Below are positions 19,368 to 28,191 of a DNA stretch of 64,000 nt, in pieces. Positions within the stretch are counted from its first letter, which is position 1; every line of letters begins with the position of its first letter. The DNA lies in NCBI RefSeq assembly GCF_900114435.1, contig NZ_FOZK01000002.1:496001-560000 (forward strand), in the 5' to 3' direction. The position numbers were made by a program, and so were the translations under genes. The stretch comes from Halomicrobium zhouii. GTDB lineage: Archaea; Halobacteriota; Halobacteria; Halobacteriales; Haloarculaceae. The notes below the pieces were generated by a model, which saw only the letters and a list, made by a program, of their open reading frames with translations, was not told where the DNA came from and ran no database searches.

Positions 19368-20231
19368 CTACTGGTCGGCCATCGCGTCGCTCGCGACGGA
19401 CCGGCCACGGGCCTCTAGCTGGACCTCCTTCCGGACCCGCACGGCTTCCAGGATGTCGTTCTCGACGAGGCGCTGGAAGGTCTCCTCGACCTGGTCGACG
19501 TCCATGCCGACGAAGGATGGGATCTGGAACGGCGAGACGCCGGAGTACAGCGCCATCAGCACCTCGTTCTCGGCCTGGGAGAGGTCGACGTCGGTCTGGG
19601 TGGCGGCCTCGCCGCGGCGGACGAACGACTCCAGGACGGCGACGGTCTGGCCGCCGCCGGAGACGTGCGTCTCGACGCTGGTGCCGTCGATGGTATGTTC
19701 GACCTCGACGGCGCGCCGTTTCTTCCCGCGGACGGTCTTCTCGGCGCGCTCGACGGTCCCGACGTCGTCGACCAGCAGTTCGACGAACGTGCCGTTCGCG
19801 AGCGCCAGGTTGACGGCGTCGTCCTCGGTGGATAGTCGCCCCTTCTCCCAGCCCGTGTCCTGGACGACGCCGCCCTCGACGGCGGGGTGTTTGACGAGGA
19901 CGACGGACTGGTCCAGCATTGCGCTGTAGAGTTTCCGCTCGAACTCCTCGACGTCCCTGGGTGCGATCAGGGTGACGTTCGACCCGACCTGGAGGGAGAG
20001 ATACCCCGATACCTTGGCGATGGCCTCGTTGACGTTGGTGCCGGACTTGACGCCGCTGACCTCCGAGAGCGCGATGGTGCGCTTGCCCTCGTTGCTCACG
20101 AGGACGAGCCGTTTGTTCGAGAGGATCAGCCGGCCGTTCACCCAGTCGACCTCGTTGCGCTTGCGGCCGTCGACGACGACCTGGACGAACTTCCCGGTGG
20201 AGTCGGCGAGTTTCTGTTCCCCGTCGCTCAT
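19368..20231 (-). CDS. cheF: CheF, archaellum-chemotaxis adaptor (copy 2)
   Basis: 287 aa, same family as the gene at 17151: a PH-like N-terminal domain (GRLILSNKRLVLVS) and a C-terminal winged helix (SQAENEVLMALYSGVSPFQIP). The two copies are clearly diverged, as in Halobacterium, where two DUF439 proteins are encoded and act between CheY and the archaellum. It is the last gene of the minus-strand che operon, and its ATG overlaps the stop of the HEAT gene by four bases. I chose the start at 20231 from that overlap and from family length. Confidence 0.9.
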   Translation of the reverse strand: MSDGEQKLADSTGKFVQVVVDGRKRNEVDWVNGRLILSNKRLVLVSNEGKRTIALSEVSGVKSGTNVNEAIAKVSGYLSLQVGSNVTLIAPRDVEEFERKLYSAMLDQSVVLVKHPAVEGGVVQDTGWEKGRLSTEDDAVNLALANGTFVELLVDDVGTVERAEKTVRGKKRRAVEVEHTIDGTSVETHVSGGGQTVAVLESFVRRGEAATQTDVDLSQAENEVLMALYSGVSPFQIPSFVGMDVDQVEETFQRLVENDILEAVRVRKEVQLEARGRSVASDAMADQ

Positions 20232-21454
20232 CGGCGACCACCGAGTTTGGAGATGGCGGAGAACGCCCGCTTCCGGATCGTCTCGTGTTCGGTGTCGTCG
20301 ATGATGGCGTCCAGCGCTTCGCGGGAACGCTCTCCGCCGACCTTCCCGAGCGTGAAGATGGCCTGGGCACGTACCTCCGGGTCCCGGTCGCCGTCGGTGA
20401 CGATGTCGAGCAGCGGGTCCTCGACCTTCTCGCCACCGAGTTCGGCGAGGCTGGTCGCGGCGAACTGCCGGAGCATCTGGTCGTCCTCGCCGAGCGCCGT
20501 CACGAGGGCGTCGATGACGCGCCGTCGTTCCTCCTCGCCCGTGACGCGTCCGAGCAACCAGGCGGTGTTGCGCCGCTGGGCCTCCTGCGTGCTCTCTTCG
20601 AGAATCTCGACCAGCGGGACGACGACGCTGGCGTCGTCGGTCTGGGAGAGCTTCTCGACGACCGTCTCGCGGATGTCGTGGCTCCGCTCGGTCGGGACGT
20701 TCGACAGCAACTCGACGAGCGAGTACACCGCGGTTCGACGGACCGTCGGGGAGTCGTCGGTCAGTGCGGCCACCAGGTAGTCGACGGGGCGGTCGTTCTC
20801 GAAGCTGCCGAAGCCGCTTACGGCGATCTGGCGGACCCGGTCGCTGTCGTCCTGGTACAGCGGGAGCAGCGCCTGGAGCGCCTGGCGGTTGCCGATGCTT
20901 CCCAGCGCGTCGGCGGCCTCTCGCCGGACCTCGGCGGACCGGTCGGTCAGGAGCTCCTCCAGGGGACTCGTCGCCCGCGGATCGGCTATCTTGCCGCAGG
21001 CGCGGGCCGCACGCGCCCGGACCCGCGAGTCGGGGTCGTCGAAGCAGTCCGTCAGCTTGCCGACGGCCTCGGCCTGTTCGAGCTGGCCGAGCCCGTTCGC
21101 CGCGGCCATCCGCAGTTCCGGCACGTCGGCGCCGAGGGCCCTGACGAACGCCTTGGCCTTCACCCAGTCGGCGCCCTCCCGGTCGAAGTCGACGCCGGCC
21201 ACGTCGCCGATGAGCTGCTCGATGGCGTCGCCGCCGAGTTCGTCGAGGGAGTCGACCGCCTTCGCGGCGACGTCGTCGTTCTCGTCCTGGGCCGCCCGGA
21301 CGAGCGCGTTGACGACGTCTCGCCGGTCGTCGTGGTCGGGGAAGTTCCGCAGGAGTTCCGCGCCCCGGGCGCGCACCCGGTCGTTGTCGCTCTCGCGGAT
21401 CACGCGGATGAGTTCCTGGACGTCCCCGGTCCGTTCGAGTTCGTAGAGGCTCAT
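20228..21454 (-). CDS. HEAT-repeat protein of the chemotaxis operon
   Basis: 408 aa made almost wholly of HEAT/PBS-lyase repeats of about 30-35 residues (for example VRARAARACGKIADPRA and VRREAADALGSIGNRQA). Halobacterium has a HEAT protein in the same place that interacts with Che proteins and the two DUF439/CheF proteins; this is its probable equivalent. It should act as a scaffold linking CheY or CheD to CheF. The stop overlaps cheF and the start overlaps the cheR stop (ATGA in both cases), so translation is coupled. Confidence 0.88.
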   Translation of the reverse strand: MSLYELERTGDVQELIRVIRESDNDRVRARGAELLRNFPDHDDRRDVVNALVRAAQDENDDVAAKAVDSLDELGGDAIEQLIGDVAGVDFDREGADWVKAKAFVRALGADVPELRMAAANGLGQLEQAEAVGKLTDCFDDPDSRVRARAARACGKIADPRATSPLEELLTDRSAEVRREAADALGSIGNRQALQALLPLYQDDSDRVRQIAVSGFGSFENDRPVDYLVAALTDDSPTVRRTAVYSLVELLSNVPTERSHDIRETVVEKLSQTDDASVVVPLVEILEESTQEAQRRNTAWLLGRVTGEEERRRVIDALVTALGEDDQMLRQFAATSLAELGGEKVEDPLLDIVTDGDRDPEVRAQAIFTLGKVGGERSREALDAIIDDTEHETIRKRAFSAISKLGGRR

Positions 21455-22260
21455 GTTTTCCGGTAGATCCGGTGCTGTTTGTCCACCGCTTCGAAGGAGT
21501 CACGGCAGGCCGCCGGCAGCGTCTCGGTCATGCCGATCATGAGGTAGCCGCCCTCGCGAAGCGAGTCGCGGATGGTCTCGAAGATGGGGACCTTGTACTC
21601 CGAATCGATGTAGATCAGGAGGTTCCGGCAGAACACCAGATCGAAGTCCCGCTTGGGCTCGCCGCGGATGAGGTCGTGTTGCTCGAACTCGACCATCCGC
21701 CTGACCCGCTCGCGGACGGTGAAGGAGTCCTCGTCCCGGTCGATGTACTCGGCGTAGTCGTCGAGCGGTTCGAGCTCCTCCGCGATGTCCGTCGTCTTCG
21801 ACGTCTCGTAGCTGGCCGCCCGGGCCTCCCGCAGGATGTCGGCGTTGATGTCCGTCCCGAGTATGGAAATTCGGCTGGCGTCGATCTGGGGGTCGTCCAG
21901 CGCGAGCATCGCGGCGGAGTACGGTTCGCGGCCGTCCGCCGCGGGGGCGCTCCAGAGTTTGACGCTCCGGTGCTCGTCGGTGAGTTCTCGCAACACTGGT
22001 CGGAGGTGCTCCCAGGCATCCGGGTTCCGGAAGAAGCCGGTGACGTTGATCGATAGCGAGTCCAGGAGCTCCTCGTGTTCGCCCTCGTCGCGTTCGAGCA
22101 ATCGCTGGTAGGTCGCGTAGGAGTCGCTGTTCGTCCGGCGCATCCGCGCGGTGATGCGCCTGTCGAGGTACGCGTCGTTGTAGAAGTCCGACTGGAACTC
22201 CAGTTCGGACTCGATGTAGCCCAGCAGTTTCCGGAACGTGCGGTCGTCGTCCGCGCTCAT
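21451..22260 (-). CDS. cheR: Chemotaxis protein methyltransferase CheR
   Basis: 269 aa. The N-terminal helical domain includes RITARMRRTNSDSY and SLSINVTGFFRNPDAW. The SAM-binding domain has LWSAPAADGREPYSAAM and SILGTDINADIL, followed by FDLVFCRNLLIYID. CheR methylates glutamates of chemoreceptors, opposing CheB. The usual CS(A/T)GEEPYS loop reads SAPAADGREPYS here, with Ala-Pro-Ala at the usual Cys-Ala/Ser-Gly positions. The ATGA overlap with cheA couples translation. Confidence 0.93.
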   Translation of the reverse strand: MSADDDRTFRKLLGYIESELEFQSDFYNDAYLDRRITARMRRTNSDSYATYQRLLERDEGEHEELLDSLSINVTGFFRNPDAWEHLRPVLRELTDEHRSVKLWSAPAADGREPYSAAMLALDDPQIDASRISILGTDINADILREARAASYETSKTTDIAEELEPLDDYAEYIDRDEDSFTVRERVRRMVEFEQHDLIRGEPKRDFDLVFCRNLLIYIDSEYKVPIFETIRDSLREGGYLMIGMTETLPAACRDSFEAVDKQHRIYRKT

Positions 22261-24269
22261 AGGGTAACCACGTCGAGGATGTGGACGATGTTGCCGTCGC
22301 CGAGCACCGCCGTCCCGGAGAGCCCGGCCGTCCCGCTGAGGATCCCTTCCAGTGGCTTGACGACGACCTCTTCCTGACTGTTGACGGAGTCGCAGTGGAG
22401 CGCCACCTGGCGCTCGGACTCTCGAACCCGGACGAGCATGCCGTCCCCGTTCTTCGTCTCGCCGGGGACGTCGAACGTCTCGCCGAGCTGGATGATCGGG
22501 TAGATCTCGTCGTTGTGCTTGATGACCTCGCGGCCGTTGACGTGCTTGACGTCGTTCGAGCGGGTGATCTCGTCGACGTTCTTCAGCGGGATGCCGTACT
22601 CCTCGTCGCCGACCTGGACGAACAGCACCTTCACGATGGCCATCGTCACGGGGAGCCGGAGCGACACCGTCGTCCCCTCGCCGGGCGTCGAGTCGACGCT
22701 GACCGACCCGTCGAGCTGCGTGACGGTGTCGTGGACGACGTCCATCCCGACGCCGCGACCGCTGGTGTCGGTGATCTCCTCGGCCGTCGAAAAGCCGGGG
22801 TGGAACACGAGGTCGTAGATGGCCGAGTCGCTCATGGTCTCCAGTTCGTCCGCCGACCGGACGCCCTTCTCGATGGCCTTGGCCTCGATGGCCTCCACAT
22901 CGAGACCCGCGCCGTCGTCGGCCACCTCGATGATGACGTGGTCGCGTTCGCGCGACGCACGAAGTTCGATCTGGCCGGTTCGGGGCTTGCCCGCGGCCTC
23001 ACGCTCCGCTGGCGATTCGATCCCGTGGTCGACCGAGTTCCGCAGGATGTGCATCAACGGGTCGGAGATCTCGGTGAGGATCGTCCGGTCGAGTTCGATG
23101 TCCTCGCCCTCGATGGTGAACTCGATCTCCTTGTCCAGCTCGCGCGAGAGGTCCCGGACCAGTCGCGGGAACTTCCCAACGACCTTCTTCAGCGGGATGA
23201 GTCGCATGTCCATCACCGTGTTCTGGAGGTTCGCGGTGATCTTGTCGAGTTCGTTGAGGTTCTCGCCGGCGGCCGTCAGGTCGTCCTCGTCGATGGCCCG
23301 CCGGAGCTTGATCCGGCTGGTGACGAGTTGTTCGACCAGGCCGTGGAGGTCGTCGAGCTGGTCGACGTCCACGCGGACGGACTTGATCTCGTCGACCTTG
23401 TGGTCCGCGGTGGCGTCGGCGTCGGCAGTTCCGGTGTCAGCGTCGGCGCTGTCGGACTGCTGGGCCGCGACGTCGTCGGTGACGTCGGTCACGTCGAAGG
23501 ATTCGATCTTCCCGACCTCGTCGAGGACCGCGGCGGCGGTGTCCGCGTCCTCGGCCGCGACGAAGCAGGCGAACTCGTCGTCGAACTCGCCGTTCTCGAC
23601 GGCTTCTCGGTCGGGCGAACAGGCCAGAATTTCGAGTGAGTCTTCGATCCCTTCGAGCGCGAGCATCGAGTCGACGCCGGCCATCTCCGAGTCACCGATG
23701 TCGACGGACGCCCGGACGACCCGGCCGTCCACGCTCTCGGGATCGATGGCCGGCAACGCGTCGGCGTCGACGGTGTCGCCGGTCTCACCAGACGCCGAGT
23801 CGGCCGACCCCGCGTCGGCTGTGTCGCCGCCGGCGGTGACGCCGCCGGTCGTGTCGATCTCTGCCGCGTCGTCTCCCTCGACGGCCTCGACGCCCTCGTC
23901 GAGGACGGTCCGGAGTTCGGCGACGATCGGGTCCGTGTCGACGTCGGCCTCGCCCTCGTCCTCGATGCCGGAGACGATGGCTTCGATCTGGTCGACGCCG
24001 GCGAAGATCAGGTCCATCACCTCGGGCGTGACTGCCATCTGGTCCTGGCGCATCTCGTCGAGCAGGTCCTCGATGGCGTGGGCCAGGTCGGCCCCGTCGT
24101 CGAAGCCCATCGCCCCGAAGTTCCCCTTGAGGGTGTGGGCCCGCCGGAAGATGTCCTCCATCGCCTCGGTGTCCGACGGATCGGACTCGAGATCGAGCAG
24201 GGAGTTGTTCAACGCCGTGATCGCCTCTTCGCTCTCGCGGATAAACGCGTCTAGATACTGGTCGTCCAT
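22257..24269 (-). CDS. cheA: Chemotaxis histidine kinase CheA
   Basis: 670 aa with the standard domains. P1 has the phospho-accepting H45 in FRRAHTLKGNFGAMG. An acidic Ala/Asp/Thr-rich linker and a possible P2 follow. The P3 dimerisation helices are near DDLHGLVEQLVTSR. The P4 ATPase shows the N box LRNSVDHGIES, DDGAGLD and GRGVGMDVV, and P5 is CheW-like at the C-terminus (VGDEEYGIPLKNVDEITR). It phosphorylates CheY and CheB in response to receptors. It sits two bases after cheB. Confidence 0.96.
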   Translation of the reverse strand: MDDQYLDAFIRESEEAITALNNSLLDLESDPSDTEAMEDIFRRAHTLKGNFGAMGFDDGADLAHAIEDLLDEMRQDQMAVTPEVMDLIFAGVDQIEAIVSGIEDEGEADVDTDPIVAELRTVLDEGVEAVEGDDAAEIDTTGGVTAGGDTADAGSADSASGETGDTVDADALPAIDPESVDGRVVRASVDIGDSEMAGVDSMLALEGIEDSLEILACSPDREAVENGEFDDEFACFVAAEDADTAAAVLDEVGKIESFDVTDVTDDVAAQQSDSADADTGTADADATADHKVDEIKSVRVDVDQLDDLHGLVEQLVTSRIKLRRAIDEDDLTAAGENLNELDKITANLQNTVMDMRLIPLKKVVGKFPRLVRDLSRELDKEIEFTIEGEDIELDRTILTEISDPLMHILRNSVDHGIESPAEREAAGKPRTGQIELRASRERDHVIIEVADDGAGLDVEAIEAKAIEKGVRSADELETMSDSAIYDLVFHPGFSTAEEITDTSGRGVGMDVVHDTVTQLDGSVSVDSTPGEGTTVSLRLPVTMAIVKVLFVQVGDEEYGIPLKNVDEITRSNDVKHVNGREVIKHNDEIYPIIQLGETFDVPGETKNGDGMLVRVRESERQVALHCDSVNSQEEVVVKPLEGILSGTAGLSGTAVLGDGNIVHILDVVTL

Positions 24270-24271
24270 GG

Positions 24272-25327
24272 TCAGGTTACCTCCCGCGTGATCGCGTCGA
24301 CGACGCCCGCGGAGACGTCACCGATGGGCAGGACGCTGTCGACACAGCCCGTCTCGACGGCCCGTTTCGGCATGCCGTAGACGGCGGACGTGGCCTCGTC
24401 CTGGGCCACCGTGTGCCCGCCGGTCTCCTTGATCCGACAGATCCCGTCGGCGCCGTCCTCGCCCATGCCGGTGAGGATCACGCCGACGAGCACGTCGTCG
24501 ACGGTCGCCGCCGCCGTCTCCATCGTCACGTCGACGGCCGGCCGGACGCTGTTGACCGGCGGGTCGTCGGTGAGTTTGACGCGAAGTCGGCCGTTCCGGT
24601 AGTTCTTCACGCGCATGTGGCTGTCGCCGGCGGCGACGAGCGCCTCGCCGCCGCCGATCCGGGCCCCGTCGGTCGCCTCGCGGACGTCGTACGCACTCCG
24701 GGCGTCGATGCGCTCGGCGAACCGCCCGGTGAACCCCTCGGGCATGTGCTGGACGACGAGGACCCGCAGGTCCGCGTCCAGCGGCAGTTCCGAGAGCACG
24801 CGCTCGACCATCTTCGGTCCGCCCGTCGAGGAGCCGATGATGACCGTCGGGTCGGCCGCGTACGATGCGGCGGTGCCGGTCTCGGCGTGCGACCGGGACT
24901 CGTCCCCGTGACTTCGGGCGACGTCGACCTGGGCGACCGTCGTCACGATCTCGACGAGCTGGTCTCTCAGGCGCGACATCTCCATCGACACCTCGCCGCC
25001 GGGCTTGGTGAAGAAGTCCACTGCCCCCTTGTCGAGGGCCTCGAACGTCACGTCGGCGTTCTCGTCGGTGTGGGCCGACAGCATCACGACCGGCGTCGGG
25101 GAGTCGGCCATGATCCGTTCGACCGCCTCGATGCCGTTCATCTCCGGCATCTCGACGTCCATCGTGACGACGTCCGGTCGGTGGTCCCTGACGGCGTCGA
25201 CGGCCTCCCGGCCGTTGCGCGCCTCGGCGACGACCTCGAGGCCGCCCGTCTCGAGGATGTCCGAGATGACGCTCCGCATGAAGTGGGAGTCGTCTGCGAC
25301 GACGACGCTGGTACGACCACCGGTCAT
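24272..25327 (-). CDS. cheB: Receptor methylesterase / response regulator CheB
   Basis: 351 aa. The N-terminal receiver has D12, D13 and phospho-acceptor D57 (VVTMDVEMPEMNG). The C-terminal esterase has Ser in IIGSSTGGPK, His in VVQHMPEGFTGRF and Asp in GMGEDGADG. It removes methyl groups from receptors when phosphorylated by CheA. It is the first gene of the minus-strand operon; a TATA-like CTTTATTTC (reverse strand, about 25411-25420) lies upstream. A GTG two codons earlier (25333) is an alternative start. Confidence 0.95.
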   Translation of the reverse strand: MTGGRTSVVVADDSHFMRSVISDILETGGLEVVAEARNGREAVDAVRDHRPDVVTMDVEMPEMNGIEAVERIMADSPTPVVMLSAHTDENADVTFEALDKGAVDFFTKPGGEVSMEMSRLRDQLVEIVTTVAQVDVARSHGDESRSHAETGTAASYAADPTVIIGSSTGGPKMVERVLSELPLDADLRVLVVQHMPEGFTGRFAERIDARSAYDVREATDGARIGGGEALVAAGDSHMRVKNYRNGRLRVKLTDDPPVNSVRPAVDVTMETAAATVDDVLVGVILTGMGEDGADGICRIKETGGHTVAQDEATSAVYGMPKRAVETGCVDSVLPIGDVSAGVVDAITREVT

Positions 25328-25515
25328 CGTCACCGACGACCCCCAGTGAGCACGGTCGACCGGACGGTCCTGGACGGATGCATTCGTACACCGAAGTCGG
25401 TCGGGGAACCGAAATAAAGACTCCGCCTACGTAATCAACTTTGATAGTCCGGAAGCCATCTTTAAGTCTCCCTGCGGGCTCTCCTCGGTACAGCAATCGA
25501 GCGGTTCAGGATACC

Positions 25516-25941
25516 ATGTCAGGAACGAAGGGCCAGGTGCTCGAATTCGAACTGGGCGAGGAAACGTACTGCGTCAGCATCGACTACGTCACCGAGATCG
25601 TCGACGTCGGCGACCTGACGCAGGTACCGAACGCACCGAAACACGTCGAGGGCGTGATGGACCTGCGCGGGCGGACGACGTCCATCGTCAATCCGAAGAC
25701 GATCTTCGACATCGACGGGGACGGCGCCGAACAGCGCGTCGTCGTCTTCGACCCCTCTATCGTCGCCGACCAGTCCGCCGCAGGCTGGCTCGTCGACGAG
25801 GTTTACCAGGTCGTCCAGGTCGACCCCGAGAACGTCGACGCCTCGCCCGGCCAGGGGAGCGGCGGATCGATACGCGGCGTCGTCAAGCGGGACGACGAGT
25901 TCGTCATCTGGGTCGACCCCGCGGCGGTTCACGCCGCCTGA
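25516..25941 (+). CDS. cheW: Chemotaxis coupling protein CheW
   Basis: 141 aa. A single CheW domain (LEFELGEETYCVSIDYVTEIVD, VPNAPKHVEGVMDLRGRTTSIVNP) joins receptors to CheA. The start at 25516 fits the family; a longer reading from 25441 would run into the upstream TATA-like TTTAAG (25461-25466). It diverges from cheB, so one shared region controls both che transcripts. The stop codon is directly followed by the hairpin element at 25942. Confidence 0.95.
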   Translation: MSGTKGQVLEFELGEETYCVSIDYVTEIVDVGDLTQVPNAPKHVEGVMDLRGRTTSIVNPKTIFDIDGDGAEQRVVVFDPSIVADQSAAGWLVDEVYQVVQVDPENVDASPGQGSGGSIRGVVKRDDEFVIWVDPAAVHAA

Positions 25942-26021
25942 TAGTGGTGGTTGTAAGCCCGTACCGGCGTTCGACGTGGCCGGTGCCGGCGAACGCCGGT
26001 AAAAAGTTACAACCACCACTA
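25942..26021. repeat. 80-bp palindromic hairpin element, copy 2
   Basis: The ends TAGTGGTGGTTGTAA and TTACAACCACCACTA form a 15-bp exact inverted repeat. An inner exact pair (TACCGGCGTTCG against CGAACGCCGGTA) completes a near-continuous stem. The element begins on the base after the cheW stop and separates cheW from the KaiC-like gene. Same family as 1583-1660, with the same ends and length but different inner sequence. Confidence 0.8.
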
Positions 26022-26150
26022 TGACTGTCTGATCCGCCGGCTCCGCCCGCGAACGCGCGACTCACCGCGTCCGACCATGAACAAGACTTTTTAACTCACC
26101 CGACACACCTCTACGCAATCCCCGAGTTGCGCGCTGTTACCGATTCAACT

Positions 26151-26876
26151 ATGATAGAGCTCACAAAGACCGGCATCGACGGCCTCGACGAAATTCTCAA
26201 CGGCGGTATCGTGAAGAACTCGACGACCCTGGTCAGCGGGAACCCCGGTGCCGGGAAGTCGATCCTCGGCCTCCAGTTCATCTACAACGGCGTCGACCAG
26301 TTCGACGAGAAGGGCATCTACCTCTCCTTCGAGGAGAACGAGAAGGACCTGCGCGAGGCCGCCGAATCGATCGGCTTCGACAAGTGGCCAGACTACGTCG
26401 AGAGCGGCGACATCAAGGTGTACGACAAGCAAGTGCTCCTCCGCGAGAACGACTTTTCCTCCTCGCTGGAACTCCTGCTCGACGACCTCGAGGACGACGA
26501 GTACGACCGGCTCGTGCTCGATTCGCTCGCGATGTTCGAACTGTTCTTCGAGACCGAGCGGGAGAAGCGCACCTACCTGCTGAAGTTCACCGACATCCTC
26601 CGGGAGAACGAGCTGACGACGCTGATGACCAACGAGCAGGGCGCCGTCTTCCCCGATACCGAGATCGGTCTGGAGAACTACCTCACCGACGGCAACATCT
26701 ACCTCATCCAGACGCCGACGGACTCGGGCGTCAACCGCTACCTCTGGGTGGCGAAGATGCGCAAGCAGAACATCGAGACGGACATCTACCCGATGGAGAT
26801 CGACTGGGGCGGCATCAACGTCCACGAGAACGCGAGCGCCTTCTCCATGATGGGTGAGGGCGACTCTCCGATATAG
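26151..26876 (+). CDS. KaiC-like RecA-superfamily ATPase
   Basis: 241 aa, one KaiC/RadA-type domain. Walker A is GNPGAGKSILG, a catalytic Glu pair lies in YLSFEENEKDL, and the Walker B strand is YDRLVLDSLAMFELFF. Such single-domain proteins resemble ArlH but lack its diagnostic context. Lying between cheW and the archaellin gene, it may regulate archaellum expression or assembly; this is inference. A TATA-like ACTTTTTAAC (26084-26094) is about 60 bases upstream, leaving a short leader. Confidence 0.85.
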   Translation: MIELTKTGIDGLDEILNGGIVKNSTTLVSGNPGAGKSILGLQFIYNGVDQFDEKGIYLSFEENEKDLREAAESIGFDKWPDYVESGDIKVYDKQVLLRENDFSSSLELLLDDLEDDEYDRLVLDSLAMFELFFETEREKRTYLLKFTDILRENELTTLMTNEQGAVFPDTEIGLENYLTDGNIYLIQTPTDSGVNRYLWVAKMRKQNIETDIYPMEIDWGGINVHENASAFSMMGEGDSPI

Positions 26877-26995
26877 GGTCTCTAACCGGTTATTAATTGG
26901 AAAAACGGGACGTATCGGTCTCCTAATCTGGCCATGGGAAGGACTCGCGCCGAAGCGGCCATCCGCCAGTATCGGGCGGTATCACCGGCGATAGC

Positions 26996-27001
26996 TTTAT
27001 A
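26996..27001 (+). promoter_or_regulatory. TATA box of the winged-helix regulator
   Basis: TTTATA lies 29-34 bases before the ATG at 27030, consistent with a leaderless transcript. The AT-rich stretch 27009-27020 lies between box and start and could bind a regulator. Confidence 0.6.
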
Positions 27002-27029
27002 GTAGACAGAATATATCATTTGATAACCG

Positions 27030-27365
27030 ATGGCTTCAGTGGATATTTTGCAAACGCTCGGGAACAAATACAGTGCCGAGATTCTCGACGCCACGGACGA
27101 GCCAGCCTCCGCCCAGGAACTCAGCGACGAACTCGGCATCCCGATCGCCACGTGTTACCGACGCATCGACGAGCTCACGGAACACGACCTCCTGGAACTG
27201 CACGACAACATCCTCTCGGACGACCGCCGGCGGATCAAGGTGTACCGACGGAACGTCGAGGAGGTCCGCGTCGACTTCGACGAGGAGCTGACGGTCCACA
27301 TCGAGGAACGGACGGAAGTGACGAACAAGCTCGACGAGGCCTGGCGGACCCTCTCCGAGAGCTAA
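27030..27365 (+). CDS. Winged-helix (ArsR-like) transcriptional regulator in the archaellum locus
   Basis: 111 aa. The helix-turn-helix runs through ILDATDEPASAQELSDELGIPIATCYRRIDELTEHDLLEL, seen in part, with a wing after it, and a C-terminal helical region likely used for dimerisation. Its place just before the archaellin gene makes it a candidate activator of archaellum genes, comparable to EarA of methanogens. That is inference from position and fold; I could not align it. It has its own promoter. Confidence 0.8.
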   Translation: MASVDILQTLGNKYSAEILDATDEPASAQELSDELGIPIATCYRRIDELTEHDLLELHDNILSDDRRRIKVYRRNVEEVRVDFDEELTVHIEERTEVTNKLDEAWRTLSES

Positions 27366-27642
27366 GCAGCCGCTCACGGCACCCGTATCGGGCGCTTGAG
27401 GAGGCTGGCACTCTCCAGGATATCCACCTCGCATCGTTTTTCATCTCTCCTCGCTCGTTTCTCGCGCGCGTACGCGCGGAAACTACATAAAATAAACAAG
27501 GACAATCGTGCCACGTCGGCAAGGCCGTCCCACCTCCGCCGGGTGAGTTTTCGACCCGCCCGAACGGAACCCTGTCTCCGATTATCACGCGGGATATTTT
27601 CGAGGGTGGATTTAATACTGGTAGTTCGAAACCAACTATTCA
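27366..27642. other. Intergenic region before the DUF7521-like gene
   Basis: 277 bases with no credible gene. There is a palindromic CGCGCGTACGCGCG at about 27464-27477 and, near the end, a TATA-like TTTAATAC (27611-27618) some 26 bases before the next ATG, which points to a leaderless mRNA. Confidence 0.5.
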
Positions 27643-27924
27643 ATGCCGATGATAGAAACGCTCTACGCGATATCCACGCTCGTCTTCGTCGTGGCGGGCC
27701 TCACGATGGTGGGGATGGCGATGCGGGCCTACGTCCAGACGTCTCGCCGCGCTATGTTGCACCTCTCGCTGGGCTTCTCGCTGGCCGTCGCCGGGGCGGC
27801 CGCGACCATGATCAGCGCGTTCATCACCGACTTCGACGGGGCCCGATCCCTGCTGTTCGTCAACAGCGGGCTCACGACCTTCGGGTACCTCTTCGTGATG
27901 TACAGCCTCGTCACGTACGACTGA
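27643..27924 (+). CDS. Small three-helix membrane protein, DUF7521-like
   Basis: 93 aa with three hydrophobic helices (about 5-25, 36-57 and 67-88) and short loops. I recall a haloarchaeal family DUF7521 with this pattern. Such proteins often occur near winged-helix genes, and here it lies downstream of one, which suggests a membrane partner for the regulator. The start may be the first or third codon (MPM). No catalytic residues. Confidence 0.7.
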   Translation: MPMIETLYAISTLVFVVAGLTMVGMAMRAYVQTSRRAMLHLSLGFSLAVAGAAATMISAFITDFDGARSLLFVNSGLTTFGYLFVMYSLVTYD

Positions 27925-28074
27925 CTCTCGTCGACCGAACCGTCTCGACCTGACACAGCCAGACAGCCCGCCCCCTTCTCAGATATCGATCTTCGGAACG
28001 ACAGAACCAGCCAATTCTGAATGGCTGTTTGAGACGTTCTATCGTCTATTATCGCTCGCTGATCCAAAGTTGGA

Positions 28075-28085
28075 CACCACCACTA
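28075..28085. repeat. Solo half of the TAGTGGTGG hairpin element
   Basis: The sequence CACCACCACTA upstream of the archaellin gene matches one end of the elements at 1583 and 25942. No partner half was found in the preceding 150 bases, so it is either a remnant or a chance match. Confidence 0.35.
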
Positions 28086-28191
28086 TTTGTTATCATCCTC
28101 AATAACTGGCCAGATACCCTTATTAGGGGAAAGTAGAGAGTTGATAGCAGAGTCCGGACGGCATCGCGCCCCGGACGCATACGAGATAACC

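Noticed and set aside
22819-24291. 490-codon open frame opposite cheA
   Set aside because: Ser/Thr/Arg-rich shadow of cheA with no domain; cheA on the other strand is unambiguous.
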